NCBI RefSeq assembly: GCF_001927285.1
Contig: NZ_MSIG01000006.1
Coordinates: 124,001-188,000 of the forward strand
DNA length: 64,000 nucleotides
Direction: 5' to 3'
Source: Mongoliimonas terrestris
GTDB lineage: Bacteria; Pseudomonadota; Alphaproteobacteria; Rhizobiales; Pleomorphomonadaceae
The translations under genes were made by a program, and so were the position numbers. Under the pieces are notes generated by a model. The model had not been told where the DNA came from. It was given only the letters and a program-made list of their open reading frames with translations, and searched no databases. Of this stretch, positions 49,069-58,735 are shown in pieces. How positions within the stretch are numbered: the first letter of the stretch is position 1; every line of letters starts with the position of its first letter.

Positions 49069-49968
49069 ATGTCGCATCGGGTCATGGCTGTCGCGGGTCT
49101 CGGCTCCATGGGGCACGGGATTGCACTCTCGCTCCTGAGCGCCGGCCACACAGTCTACGGAGCAGACGTGAACCGGGACCGCGTCTCCCGGCTCGTTGCC
49201 GCCGGCGGGCGGGACGGCACCGCCACGGTGGTGTCGGCGGACATCGACACGCTGGTGGTCGTCGTCCTGAACGCGGCGCAGGTCGAGGCGGTGCTCTTCG
49301 GTGCCCAGGGCTGGGTCTCGCGCCTGAAGCCTGGTGCGGTAATCATCGGATCCACCACCGTTGCGCCGGACTTCGCGCGGCGGATGGCGGACCAAGTGGA
49401 AGGCGCCGGTCTGCATTACCTCGATGCGCCCATTTCCGGCGGTGCGGCCCGCGCCGCGGAAGGCCGCCTGTCCGTCATGGCGTCCGGCAGTCCGGCCGCG
49501 TTTGCGGCCGCCGAACCGGCCCTCGCCGCCATCGCCGAGACGGTGCATCGCCTCGGCGACGTGGCCGGAACCGGTTCGGCGATGAAGGCGGTCAACCAGC
49601 TGCTCGCGGGCGTGCACATCGCCGCGATGGGCGAGGCCCTCGCGTTCGCCGTCTCGCAGGGGCTGGAGCTCGGCCGCGTCGTGAAGGTGATCTCCGGGTC
49701 GGCCGGCACATCCTGGATGTTCGAGAACCGCGCACCGCACGTGGTGGACGGCGACTACGCGCCCCGCTCCGCCGTGGGGATCTGGCCGAAGGACCTCGGC
49801 ATCGTGGCCGAGATCGCCGCCCGTGCCGGCCTGCCGGTGCCCATGACCGAGACGGCGCTCGCGCGCTTCCGCGCCGCCGCGGAGGCCGGGTTCGGGGCCG
49901 AGGACGATGCGGCTGTCACCAAGATCTATGCACGCGAAGGCAGGCTCAAGCTGCCAGGAGAGCCCTGA
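49069..49968 (+). CDS. ltnD: L-threonate dehydrogenase (3-hydroxyisobutyrate dehydrogenase family)
   Basis: A beta-hydroxyacid dehydrogenase of 299 residues. NAD motif GLGSMGHGIALSLL, substrate-binding LDAPISGGAARAAEG and the catalytic lysine in GSAMKAVNQLLAG are intact. In the described pathway LtnD oxidises L-threonate to 2-oxo-tetronate. Its stop overlaps the otnK start (TGATG). GAGG lies before the ATG at 49069. Confidence 0.9.
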   Translation: MSHRVMAVAGLGSMGHGIALSLLSAGHTVYGADVNRDRVSRLVAAGGRDGTATVVSADIDTLVVVVLNAAQVEAVLFGAQGWVSRLKPGAVIIGSTTVAPDFARRMADQVEGAGLHYLDAPISGGAARAAEGRLSVMASGSPAAFAAAEPALAAIAETVHRLGDVAGTGSAMKAVNQLLAGVHIAAMGEALAFAVSQGLELGRVVKVISGSAGTSWMFENRAPHVVDGDYAPRSAVGIWPKDLGIVAEIAARAGLPVPMTETALARFRAAAEAGFGAEDDAAVTKIYAREGRLKLPGEP

Positions 49969-51224
49969 TGCTACTCGGCTGTATCGGCGACGACTTCACC
50001 GGGAGCTCGGACCTCGGCAACACGCTGACCAAGGCCGGCATGCACACGGTCCAGTATGTGGGCGTGCCGCGCGGGCCGGCGGCGCCGGACGTGGAAGCGG
50101 GCGTCATCGCCTTGAAGTCGCGGTCGATCCCGGTCGCCGAAGCGGTGTCCCTGTCGCTCGCCGCATTGGACTGGCTGCGCGCCCAGGGCTGCCGGCAATT
50201 CCTGTTCAAATACTGCTCCACCTTCGATTCCACCCCGGAGGGCAACATCGGGCCGGTCGCCGAAGCCTTGGCCGATGCGCTCAATGCGGACCGGGTGATC
50301 GTCTGCCCGGCGTTTCCGACAGCCGGGCGCTCCGTCTACCAGGGTCATCTGTTCGTGCGGGACCGGCTCCTGAACGAGAGCGGCATGGAGCACCATCCGC
50401 TTACGCCCATGACCGATCCGGACATCCGGCGTTGGCTCGGCCTGCAGACCCGCGGCAGCGTCGGCCTCGTCGGCGCGGCCGACGTGCTCGCCGGGCCGGC
50501 GGCGATCCGCGAGGCAGTGGCGCGGGAAATGGCGGCCGGGCATCGGCTGATGGTCGCCGACGCCATGCGGGACGCCGACCTGATGGCGCTTGGCGCCGCT
50601 GCCGCCGATCACCGTCTGATCACCGGCGGGTCGGGCATCGCCATGGGCCTGCCGGCGAGTTTCGCCGCGCGGGGCGAACTCGCCGGCGGCCTTTCCGGCT
50701 GGCGCGGCGAGGCGGGACCGGCCGCCGCGCTGTCCGGCTCCTGCTCGACCGCGACCCGCGAGCAGGTCCGTCGGCACCGGGAGGCCGGTCACCCGCAGTT
50801 CGAGATCACCGCCGAGGCGGTGATGGCCGGCGCGGTGACCGCTGCGGACATCGCCGCCTGGGTGGCGGCCAATCCGGGATTGCCGCTCGCCTATTCGTCC
50901 GCCGATCCGGCGACGGTGCTGGCGGCGCAGGAGCGCTACGGCCGCGAGATCATCGCGGGGCGCATGGAGGCGCTGTTCGCCGAGGCCGCCCGGGCGCTCG
51001 TCGCCGGCGGCGTGCGGCGGCTGATCACGGCAGGCGGGGAGACCTCCGGTGCCGTGGTGGAAGGCCTCGGCCTCGACCAGCTCCGCATCGGCCCGGAAAT
51101 CGATCCCGGCGTGCCGATCGTTCGGGCCGGGCCGGACCTGCTCCTCGCCCTGAAGTCGGGCAATTTCGGCGCGCCGGATTTCTTTGCCAAGACGGCCGCC
51201 ATGATGACCGAGGGGGCGGCATGA
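49968..51224 (+). CDS. otnK: 3-oxo-tetronate kinase (four-carbon acid sugar kinase, DUF1537 family)
   Basis: Two-domain kinase of 418 residues that phosphorylates 3-oxo-tetronate at C4. The N-terminal DUF1537 domain opens GCIGDDFTGSSDLGNTL; the linker has SGSCSTATREQVRRH; the C-terminal nucleotide-binding domain has GGVRRLITAGGETSGAVVEG. Coupled on both sides: TGATG with ltnD and ATGA with otnC. Context with otnC and otnI makes OtnK the best assignment rather than DtnK, which pairs with pdxA2. Confidence 0.93.
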   Translation: MLLGCIGDDFTGSSDLGNTLTKAGMHTVQYVGVPRGPAAPDVEAGVIALKSRSIPVAEAVSLSLAALDWLRAQGCRQFLFKYCSTFDSTPEGNIGPVAEALADALNADRVIVCPAFPTAGRSVYQGHLFVRDRLLNESGMEHHPLTPMTDPDIRRWLGLQTRGSVGLVGAADVLAGPAAIREAVAREMAAGHRLMVADAMRDADLMALGAAAADHRLITGGSGIAMGLPASFAARGELAGGLSGWRGEAGPAAALSGSCSTATREQVRRHREAGHPQFEITAEAVMAGAVTAADIAAWVAANPGLPLAYSSADPATVLAAQERYGREIIAGRMEALFAEAARALVAGGVRRLITAGGETSGAVVEGLGLDQLRIGPEIDPGVPIVRAGPDLLLALKSGNFGAPDFFAKTAAMMTEGAA

Positions 51225-51865
51225 GCGACGCCAAGCTGCGCGAGGACATCTGCTTCTGGGCCGCGTCGCTTTTCGCCCGCGGTCTCACGGGCGGCGCGTC
51301 CGGCAACATCTCGGTGCGCACCGAGGACGGCGGGCTCCTGGTGACGCCGACCGGCGCGAGCTTCGGCCGGCTGGATCCCGCGCGGCTCAGCCGGTTCGAT
51401 GCCGCCGGGCGACATGTCGACGGCGATCCGCCCACCAAGGAAATGCCGCTGCACGCGGCCTTCTACGAGACCCGCACGAAGACCGGGGCGGTGGTGCACA
51501 TCCACTCCACCCATTCGGTGGCGCTGTCCATGCTGCCGGACGCCGATCCGGACCAGTTCATTCCGCCGCTGACGCCCTATGCCATCATGCGGCTCGGGAA
51601 GGTGCGGCTGCTGCCCTTCTTCGTCCCGGGCGATCCGGCCATGGGGGACGCGGTGCGCGGCCTCGCCGGGCGGCGCTCGGCCGTCATGCTGGCACACCAT
51701 GGGCCGGTGGTCGCCGGAAAGGAACTTGAGGCCGCCGTCTACGCCATGGAAGAATTGGAAGAGACGGCCAGACTCGCGCTTCTCTTGCGCGGGACCGGTC
51801 ACCGGACCCTGTCGGCCGACGAGGTCGCCCGCGTGGTGACCAAATACGATGTGGAGTGGGACTGA
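51221..51865 (+). CDS. otnC: 3-oxo-tetronate 4-phosphate decarboxylase (class II aldolase/adducin family)
   Basis: A 214-residue class II aldolase-fold protein that decarboxylates 3-oxo-tetronate 4-phosphate to dihydroxyacetone phosphate. Metal and catalytic motifs: GNISVRTEDGGLLVTPTGAS, PTKEMPLHAAFYE, the HIHSTHS zinc pair and LAHHGPVVAG. The start overlaps the otnK stop (ATGA) and the stop is followed at once by the otnI ATG. Confidence 0.92.
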   Translation: MSDAKLREDICFWAASLFARGLTGGASGNISVRTEDGGLLVTPTGASFGRLDPARLSRFDAAGRHVDGDPPTKEMPLHAAFYETRTKTGAVVHIHSTHSVALSMLPDADPDQFIPPLTPYAIMRLGKVRLLPFFVPGDPAMGDAVRGLAGRRSAVMLAHHGPVVAGKELEAAVYAMEELEETARLALLLRGTGHRTLSADEVARVVTKYDVEWD

Positions 51866-52636
51866 ATGCTGTTCTCCGCCAACCTGGGCTTTCTCTTCAC
51901 CGATCGGCCGCTCCCGGACGCCATTCGGGCGGCTGCCGCCGCTGGCTTCGACGCGGTGGAATGCCACTGGCCCTACGAGGTGCCCGCCGAAGACGTGAAG
52001 GCGGCGCTCGCCGAGACCGGTCTGCCCATGCTCGGCCTCAACACCCGGCGTGGACGCCCGGGCGAGAACGGCCTTTCGGCGCTCCCCGGCCGGGAGGCGG
52101 AGGCGCGAGAGGAGATCGATCGCGCGCTCGCCTACGCCCTTGTTATCGGGGCCGCCAACGTGCACGTGATGGCCGGGTTCGCCGCAGGGCCGGACGCCGC
52201 CGCAACCTATCGGGCGAACCTCACCTACGCCTGTGACGCCGCTGCCTCAGCCGGGATCACCATCCTCATCGAGCCGCTGAACCACTACGACGCGCCGGCC
52301 TATCACATCGGCCGGACGGACGAGGCTATGACGGTCATCGAGGCGGTCGGCCGGCCGAATCTGAAGCTGATGTTCGACGCCTATCACGTGCAGATCATGG
52401 AGGGCGACCTGACGCGGCGCCTCCGCGCGCTGCTGCCGATGATCGGCCATGTCCAGATCGCCTCGGTGCCGGATCGCGGCGAACCGGACGAAGGGGAGGT
52501 GGATCTCCTGTTCGTGCTGAAGGCCTTGAAGACGCTCGGCTGGACGGCCCCTGTCGGGGCCGAATACAAGCCCCGCGCAGGGACGGAAGCGGGCCTAGGC
52601 TGGCGCGCCCGCTTCCGTGCGGCACTGGCGGATTGA
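51866..52636 (+). CDS. otnI: 2-oxo-tetronate isomerase (hydroxypyruvate isomerase family)
   Basis: TIM-barrel isomerase, 256 residues, that interconverts 2-oxo- and 3-oxo-tetronate. Recognisable HYI features: SANLGFLFTDRPLPDAIRAA, the first catalytic glutamate in ILIEPLNHYD, LMFDAYHVQIMEGD and the final GAEYKPRAGTEAGLGW. Starts directly after the otnC stop. Last gene of the operon. Confidence 0.92.
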   Translation: MLFSANLGFLFTDRPLPDAIRAAAAAGFDAVECHWPYEVPAEDVKAALAETGLPMLGLNTRRGRPGENGLSALPGREAEAREEIDRALAYALVIGAANVHVMAGFAAGPDAAATYRANLTYACDAAASAGITILIEPLNHYDAPAYHIGRTDEAMTVIEAVGRPNLKLMFDAYHVQIMEGDLTRRLRALLPMIGHVQIASVPDRGEPDEGEVDLLFVLKALKTLGWTAPVGAEYKPRAGTEAGLGWRARFRAALAD

Positions 52637-52689
52637 CCGCCGCCGGGTCGGACAACGTAGCTCCCGTGTAACGCAACGTAGCGCCGGAT

Positions 52690-53640
52690 TCAGACGACGT
52701 TGCGCGGCGTGCCGGCTACGTAAGCCTCGATGTTGCCGATCAACTGATCCGCGAGCGCCTGCTGGGCCTCGTTCGACGCCCAAGCCACATGCGGTGTGAC
52801 GATGACGTTCGGGCGCGCCGCCATCCGCATCAGCGGACCGTCGGCGGGGGGCGGTTCGGGCATGGTGACGTCGATGCCGGCACCCGAGACGAGGCCTTCG
52901 TCGAGGGCCGTCTCCAGGTCATCCTCGACGACGATGCCGCCGCGGGCGGTGTTGATGATCAGCGGCTGGCGCTTCATGCGGCGGAAGGCCGCCATGCCGA
53001 TCAGGCCCTCGGTGTCCGCCGTCAGCGGGCAGTGCAGGGTGATGATGTCGGACTCGCCGATCAGGTCTTCGAACGACACGAGGTCCGGGGTGCTGGCGGG
53101 TGCCCAGGGATCGTAGAGACGGACCACCATGTCGAACGCCCGGCCGATCGCCGCCACCCGGCTGCCGAGGACGCCGGCCCCGACGATGCCGAGGCGCTTG
53201 CCGCCGAGGTCGCGGATCGGGGCATCGAAGAAGCAGAACTGGCCCGACCGTTGCCAGGCGCCGTCGAGGACGGCGGCGCGGTAGGGGACGATCGCGCGCT
53301 GCAGGGCGAGGATCAGCGCGAAGGTGTGTTCCGGAACCGTGTGAACCGCATAGCCGCGGATGTTCACGACCGTGATCCCGCGCGCCTTGGCGGCCTCCTT
53401 GTCCACGCAGTCGGTGCCGGTCGCCGCGACGGCGACGAGCTTCAGCGCGGGCAATTGCTCCATCGCCTCGGCGGTGAGGCGGACCTTGTTGAGGACGACG
53501 ATGCTGGCGTCGCGGCATCGGGGCACCACCTGGTCGGGCGCGGTGCTGTCGTAGGCCGTCCACGCATGGTCGAAGGCCGGACGCCGCAGCGTCACCTGCG
53601 GCGCGAGGGTCTCGTTGTCGAGGAAGACGATGTTCTCCAT
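52690..53640 (-). CDS. D-2-hydroxyacid dehydrogenase (glycerate/hydroxypyruvate type)
   Basis: NAD-dependent dehydrogenase, 316 residues. Rossmann motif RLGIVGAGVLGSRVAAIGRA; substrate arginine in IINTARGGIVVEDDL; glutamate in VTMPEPPPADGPL; catalytic histidine in VIVTPHVAWASNEAQ. It may reduce hydroxypyruvate or another 2-oxo acid. The ATG at 53640 begins the homologous region MENIVFLDNET. It is last of a minus-strand operon, 19 bases after the transketolase gene. Confidence 0.9.
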   Translation of the reverse strand: MENIVFLDNETLAPQVTLRRPAFDHAWTAYDSTAPDQVVPRCRDASIVVLNKVRLTAEAMEQLPALKLVAVAATGTDCVDKEAAKARGITVVNIRGYAVHTVPEHTFALILALQRAIVPYRAAVLDGAWQRSGQFCFFDAPIRDLGGKRLGIVGAGVLGSRVAAIGRAFDMVVRLYDPWAPASTPDLVSFEDLIGESDIITLHCPLTADTEGLIGMAAFRRMKRQPLIINTARGGIVVEDDLETALDEGLVSGAGIDVTMPEPPPADGPLMRMAARPNVIVTPHVAWASNEAQQALADQLIGNIEAYVAGTPRNVV

Positions 53641-53659
53641 GATGACGGGACCGATCCTC

Positions 53660-55678
53660 TCAGAGTTGGCGCTTCGCCGCGGCCACGACGGCATCCACGG
53701 TGATCCCGAAATGCCGGAACAACGCCTCCGGCGGGCCGGACGCGCCGAAGCCGGACATCCCAACGAAGGCGCCCTCGGCGCCGAGCCAGCGGTCCCAGCC
53801 GAACCGCACGGCCGCCTCGATGCCGATCCGCACGGTGCCGGGCTCCAGGACGGCCTCTCGGTAGGCCGGATCCTCGGCCTCGAACAGCTCCCAGCAGGGC
53901 ATCGACACCACGGCGGTCGGGATGCCTTCCCCTTGCAGGATCCGCCTCGCCTCAAGGGCGATCGCCACCTCCGAGCCGGTCGCCATCAAGGTGACGCGCC
54001 GGTATCCGCCGGTTTCCAGCGACAGCACGTAGGCACCCCGCGCGGACCGGTTCTCCGCGCCGCCGTCGCGCCGGACGAGCGGCAGCGGTTGGCGCGAGAG
54101 GGCAAAGGTCACCGGACCGGTCCGGTGCTCCATGGCGATCTCCCAGCATTCCGCAGTCTCCACCGCGTCGGCCGGCCTGAAGACGAGCATGTTCGGCATG
54201 GCGCGCAGCGAGGCCAGGGTCTCCACCGGCTGGTGGGTGGGGCCGTTCCGGCCGATGCCGATGGAGTCGTGGCTGAACACGAACTTCACCGGCAGACCCA
54301 TCAGGGACGCCATGCGCATGGCGGGCCGCTCGTAGTCGGAAAAAGCCAGGTAGGTCACGGCCGCCGGGATCACGCCGCCATGGGCCGCGAGGCCGTTCGC
54401 GAGCGCCGCCATGGCGTGCTCGCGCACGCCGCAGTGGAGGTATCGACCGGCGGGGTGATCGGCCGTGAAGGCGGCGAGCTGGCGCTTGTGGTTGGTCGAG
54501 GCTTCCAGATCGGCGCAGCCGGTCATGAGCTCGGGCACCCGGTCGTAGAGCAGGGCGGCCACGTCGCCGGAACTCGCGATACCGGGCTGGCCCTCGCCAC
54601 TCTCGGCGGCGGCCACCTTGTAGGCATGGAGCGGCTTGCGCCAGCCGTCCAGCAGGTTGCCCGCCATGGCACCACCCAGAGCATCCCGCATCGCCGTCGG
54701 CGCGGATGCGAAACGCTGGCGCCAGCCGGCCACGCGCGGCGCGGCGCGGTCGGCAAAGCCGCGCCAGGTCGCCCGGACGTCGGCCGGGATATCGAAGCTG
54801 CCGGCCGTCCAGCCGAAGCGTTCGGCCATCGCCGCCCGATCGTCCGGGAAGACCTTGCCGCCATGGCCGGCGCGCTGGCCCTCCACGCGCGGGATGCCGC
54901 GGGCGATCGTGGTGCGGCACGCGATCATGGACGGTCGGGGATCCTGCTTGGCCGCCGCGATCGCCGCCGAGACGGCCGCGATATCGTGGCCGTCGACCGC
55001 CGAGACGTGCCAGCCGGCGGCGCGGAACCGGGCGGGGACGTCCTCCGAGGCGCCGATCGACAGGACGCCGTCGTCGGTCATCTCGTTATCGTCCCAAAGG
55101 AAGATCAGGCGGCCGAGGCCGAGGTGGCCGGCGAGCGCGATCACCTCCTGCCCGACTCCCTCCTGAAGGCACCCGTCGCCCACGAAGGCATAGGTGTAGT
55201 GGTCGATGAGGTCCGCGCCGAACCGGGCCCGCAGATGCGCCTCGGCGATCGCCATGCCGAGCGCGTTGCCGATCCCCTGGCCGAGCGGTCCGGTCGTGGT
55301 CTCGATGCCGGCGTCCGGTTCGTACTCCGGATGGCCGGCGCAGTGGGAGCCGAGTTCGCGGAAGCGTTTCACCTGATCGAGCGAGATCTTCGCGTAGCCG
55401 GCGAGATGCAGCGGGGCATAGAGCAGCATGGAGCCATGCCCGTTGGAGACCACCAGCCGGTCCCGGTCCGGCCACAGCGGATCCGTCGGGTCGTAGTTCA
55501 GGTGATCGGCAAAGAGCGCCGTCGCGATCTCCGCCATGCCGAGCGGAGCGCCCGGATGGCCTTCGCCGGCCGCCAGGAAGGCGTCGACGGAGAGGAAGCG
55601 GATCGCGTGGGCGGCGGCGGCGAGCGGCGCCGGCGTGACCGGGGGGAACAAGACGGGCATGGGAAGGTCGTCGGGCAT
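53660..55678 (-). CDS. tkt: Transketolase (full-length)
   Basis: Thiamine-diphosphate enzyme of 672 residues that moves two-carbon units between sugar phosphates. N-terminal half: GHPGAPLGMAEIATALFADH, the TPP/Mg site FVGDGCLQEGVGQEVIALAG. Middle domain: VREHAMAALANGLAAHGGV with the catalytic glutamate. C-terminal domain follows from about residue 540. It lies downstream of a TRAP transporter and in the same operon as a split transketolase, which is unusual. It is likely a catabolic paralogue rather than the housekeeping copy. Confidence 0.95.
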   Translation of the reverse strand: MPDDLPMPVLFPPVTPAPLAAAAHAIRFLSVDAFLAAGEGHPGAPLGMAEIATALFADHLNYDPTDPLWPDRDRLVVSNGHGSMLLYAPLHLAGYAKISLDQVKRFRELGSHCAGHPEYEPDAGIETTTGPLGQGIGNALGMAIAEAHLRARFGADLIDHYTYAFVGDGCLQEGVGQEVIALAGHLGLGRLIFLWDDNEMTDDGVLSIGASEDVPARFRAAGWHVSAVDGHDIAAVSAAIAAAKQDPRPSMIACRTTIARGIPRVEGQRAGHGGKVFPDDRAAMAERFGWTAGSFDIPADVRATWRGFADRAAPRVAGWRQRFASAPTAMRDALGGAMAGNLLDGWRKPLHAYKVAAAESGEGQPGIASSGDVAALLYDRVPELMTGCADLEASTNHKRQLAAFTADHPAGRYLHCGVREHAMAALANGLAAHGGVIPAAVTYLAFSDYERPAMRMASLMGLPVKFVFSHDSIGIGRNGPTHQPVETLASLRAMPNMLVFRPADAVETAECWEIAMEHRTGPVTFALSRQPLPLVRRDGGAENRSARGAYVLSLETGGYRRVTLMATGSEVAIALEARRILQGEGIPTAVVSMPCWELFEAEDPAYREAVLEPGTVRIGIEAAVRFGWDRWLGAEGAFVGMSGFGASGPPEALFRHFGITVDAVVAAAKRQL

Positions 55679-55760
55679 CGGGATCGAAGCCTCGCAAGAT
55701 CCGTGTCGGGAATGGTGCCGGCGGGCCGAGTGCGAACACCCGACCGCGCCGGCGGCAGAA

Positions 55761-57017
55761 TTAGAGCGTCAGGGCAGGAATGAAGCTGAAGGCGAGTACC
55801 GTGGCGATGGCCACCAGATAGAAGGGCCACAGCTCTCGGGTTGCCTTGATGATCGAGACGCCGGCGATCGAGGACGAGATGAAGAGCGTGGTCCCGACCG
55901 GGGGCGTGTAGAGCCCGAGGGCAAGGTTCAGCACCATCATCACACCGAGCTGGGTGAGGTCGAGGCCGATGGCGAGCGCCAGCGGGACGAAGATCGGACC
56001 GAGGAGCAAGATCGCGGCCGGCAAGTCTATGAACATGCCCGCGACCAGCATGATCAGGTTCATCGCCAGGATGATCAGCATGGGATCCTGCAGGACTTCG
56101 AGGCACCAGGCCGCGAAGGTCTGCGGCACCTGCGCCCAGGTCATCAGCCAGCCGACCACCGACGAGCCCATGATCACCAGCATGACGACGCCGGTCGCGA
56201 CGCCCGCCGCGATCATCGCCTCGACGAAACGCTTCACCGTCATGTCCCGGTAGACCAGCACACCGGCGGCGATCGCGTAGAGCACGGCGACAACGGAGAC
56301 TTCCGTCGGGGTCGCGAAGCCGAACCGCAGAAGCGTGAGGATCATCACCGGCATCAGGAGCGCCGGCAGCGCCGCGACGAACAGGCGCCGGACCTTCGCC
56401 CCGTCGAAGGGCGAACGCACGAGGGGAAAGCCCCGGACGCGCGCGGAAATGTTGTTCACCGCCACGAAGCCGACGGTCAGGATCAGGCCGGGGACGACAC
56501 CGGCGAGGAAGAGGTCGGCGACAGAGACCTCCGAGACCAGCGAGTAGAGGATGAAGGGGATGGACGGGGGAATGAGGATGGCGATCGTGGCCGAGGCGGC
56601 GTTGTTGGCGGCCGCGAACCCGGCCGGATAGCCCTCGCGCTTCTGCCAGGGAATCAGCATGCCGCCGAGGGCCGTGGCGTCGGCCACCGCCGAGCCGGAC
56701 ACGCCGCCGAAGATGGTCGAGCCGACCACGCTGACGGAGCCGAGGCCGCCGTGGCGGCGCTGGATCAACTCGGATGCAAACCCGATCAGATTCTCCCCGA
56801 GCCGGCCGGACATCAACAGGCTGCCCGCCAGGATGAAGAAGGGCAGGGCCAGCATCGGGAAGCTCTGGGTCTGGTTCACCATCTGCTGGGCGACCAGCAT
56901 GACCGGGAACTGCCCGCCCCACAGGATGGCGCCGCCGGACGCGATCACCAGCACGTGGGCGACCGGAACCGCCAGCGCGAGCAGGACGAAGAAGGCGATG
57001 AGCAGGAAGGCGATCAT
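55761..57017 (-). CDS. TRAP transporter large permease (DctM type)
   Basis: Large subunit, 418 residues, about twelve helices. Typical stretches: LALPFFILAGSLLMSGRLGE, GGVSGSAVADATALGGMLIP, AATIAILIPPSIPFILYSLV and YTPPVGTTLFISSSIAGVS. Its start overlaps the small-permease stop (57014-57017). Works with the small permease and the binding protein just upstream. Confidence 0.94.
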   Translation of the reverse strand: MIAFLLIAFFVLLALAVPVAHVLVIASGGAILWGGQFPVMLVAQQMVNQTQSFPMLALPFFILAGSLLMSGRLGENLIGFASELIQRRHGGLGSVSVVGSTIFGGVSGSAVADATALGGMLIPWQKREGYPAGFAAANNAASATIAILIPPSIPFILYSLVSEVSVADLFLAGVVPGLILTVGFVAVNNISARVRGFPLVRSPFDGAKVRRLFVAALPALLMPVMILTLLRFGFATPTEVSVVAVLYAIAAGVLVYRDMTVKRFVEAMIAAGVATGVVMLVIMGSSVVGWLMTWAQVPQTFAAWCLEVLQDPMLIILAMNLIMLVAGMFIDLPAAILLLGPIFVPLALAIGLDLTQLGVMMVLNLALGLYTPPVGTTLFISSSIAGVSIIKATRELWPFYLVAIATVLAFSFIPALTL

Positions 57018-57577
57018 TGGACGCTGTCCTCGGCACGGCCCTGCGGCGCGGCGGCCGACCCCAGCATGGCGACGCGGAGCGCGATCGACAGGGCGCTCAC
57101 GGCGAGCAGGAAAGCGCCGCCCGAGAGGGCCCAGTAGGGGATCGACCCCGGTGTCCCGAGGATCGGATTGATTTCAAAGGCCACGATGTCGGCGACCTGC
57201 TTGGCGACAGCGCCGAGGTAGACGTAGGCGGCGGCGATCAGGAGGTTCGTGGCGACGATGAGCGCTCTCTTCAGCCGTTCGGACAGGGCGCCGTGGATCA
57301 GATCGACGGCAATGTGGTTGCCGCCGTGAACGGCGAGAACGACACCCGCCATGATGAACCAGGCGAAGATCTGCTTGGGCAGTTCCTCCGCCCAGTCGAT
57401 GCCGCCGACCGTGATGATGTAGCGGGACAGGACGCCGATGCTGATGGCGGCGAGGAGGGCGACGCCCGCGCTCACCACAATGACCCTGCACAGGAGCACG
57501 ATCACGCCGTCGACCTTGTCGGCCACCGCGATGAGCGGTGGCCGACGGCCCGAGAGAGACCCGGTTGCCATGGTCAT
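57014..57577 (-). CDS. TRAP transporter small permease (DctQ type)
   Basis: Four-helix subunit of 187 residues, with SRYIITVGGIDWAEELPKQI, FAWFIMAGVVLAVHGGNHIA in the family-typical middle. The ATG at 57577 lies one base beyond the stop of the binding-protein gene, so translation is coupled; an ATG six bases on is possible. Confidence 0.9.
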   Translation of the reverse strand: MTMATGSLSGRRPPLIAVADKVDGVIVLLCRVIVVSAGVALLAAISIGVLSRYIITVGGIDWAEELPKQIFAWFIMAGVVLAVHGGNHIAVDLIHGALSERLKRALIVATNLLIAAAYVYLGAVAKQVADIVAFEINPILGTPGSIPYWALSGGAFLLAVSALSIALRVAMLGSAAAPQGRAEDSVQ

Positions 57578-57578
57578 G

Positions 57579-58589
57579 TCAGGCGCCGGCCGTCTTGATG
57601 ACCGACTGGACGAAGGCGCCGAAGTCCTTGGCGAGCCACTTGTCGTAGACCGACGCGGTCGCCTTCTGGAAGGCGGCGCGGTCGCACTCGTTGACCGCAA
57701 CGGCGGGGTTCGCCTTGAACTCGGCGAGGAGCGCGTCGTTCTTGTCGGCGTTCATCTGCACCTGCATGGCGCCCGCCTCCATGGAGGCCTCGCGGATCAC
57801 GTCCTGACCCTTCTGGTCGAGCTGTGCCCAGATCATCTTCGACACCAGAACCGGATTGGATTCCCACTTGTGGGCCGACAGGCTGATGTACTTGTTGACC
57901 TCGAAAAGCTTGGCCGAGTGGATGTTGGTGAGCGGGTTCTCCTGCCCGTCCACCACGCCCTGCTGCAGCGCCACATAGACCTCCGCGAAGGGGATCTGCA
58001 CGGTGGCCGCGCCCAGCGACTGGAAGATGTCGACGGTCATCGGGTCCGGCGGGGTGCGCAGCTTCAGGCCGCTCAGATCGGCCGGCACGTTGATCGGCCG
58101 CTTGGAGTTGGTGATGTTGCGGATGCCGTTGTCCCAGAAGCCCAGGAGCACGATGCCGGCCTCTTCGTAGCGGGCGCTCAAGGTGGCGGTGATCTCGCCC
58201 GAGCAGGCCTTGATGGCGGCGGCCGCGCTGGGGAAGAGGAAGGGCAGGCCGAGAGCGGCGACCTCCGGAACCACCGCCGAGGCGGCGCCCTGGCTGTTCA
58301 CCGACATGCCGAGCACGCCGGTCCGAAGGCTGGTCAGCATGGCGGCGTCGTCGCCGAGCTGGGCGGCGCCGGCGACGGTGATCTCGATGGCGCCGCCGGA
58401 CTTCTCCTTGACGATCTCGGCGAACTTGTCGGCCGCCACCGACCGGGGGTTGCCCGGCGCGGCGCCATGGCCGAGGAAGATCTTGGTGGGCGCGGCGCGC
58501 AGGATGGTCGGCATCGCCAGCACGCCCGCGCCAAGGGCGGCGGTCTGGAGCAGAATGCGGCGGCTGATCGGGGACTTGATCATGGACAT
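57579..58589 (-). CDS. TRAP transporter substrate-binding protein (DctP type)
   Basis: Periplasmic binding protein, 336 residues. The N terminus has a twin-arginine-like signal (SPISRRILLQTAALGAGVLA), so export may be by Tat. The carboxylate-binding arginine is in DLSGLKLRTPPDPMTVDIF, followed by PFAEVYVALQQGVVDGQENP, a family hallmark. GGAGGAAA precedes the ATG. The ligand is probably a sugar acid, judging from the neighbouring transketolases and dehydrogenases. Confidence 0.92.
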   Translation of the reverse strand: MSMIKSPISRRILLQTAALGAGVLAMPTILRAAPTKIFLGHGAAPGNPRSVAADKFAEIVKEKSGGAIEITVAGAAQLGDDAAMLTSLRTGVLGMSVNSQGAASAVVPEVAALGLPFLFPSAAAAIKACSGEITATLSARYEEAGIVLLGFWDNGIRNITNSKRPINVPADLSGLKLRTPPDPMTVDIFQSLGAATVQIPFAEVYVALQQGVVDGQENPLTNIHSAKLFEVNKYISLSAHKWESNPVLVSKMIWAQLDQKGQDVIREASMEAGAMQVQMNADKNDALLAEFKANPAVAVNECDRAAFQKATASVYDKWLAKDFGAFVQSVIKTAGA

Positions 58590-58735
58590 CGGTTTCCTCC
58601 GTCTGATGCCCCCTCCGGGGGCCGTATCGAGTTGTTCGGTGCGCGTTTGTTCAGCGTCTTCCGAAGCAAGGACCGGACCCGCGGCCGCGCCGGGATCCGT
58701 GGGGGAGGACACGGCGGAGGCCGCCATGTCCGGTT

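Noticed and set aside
49907..51865. Apparent 652-residue protein ending in the OtnC sequence
   Set aside because: Only the last 214 residues are real protein. The earlier part is an out-of-frame reading of otnK; the genes overlap by four bases and are separate.
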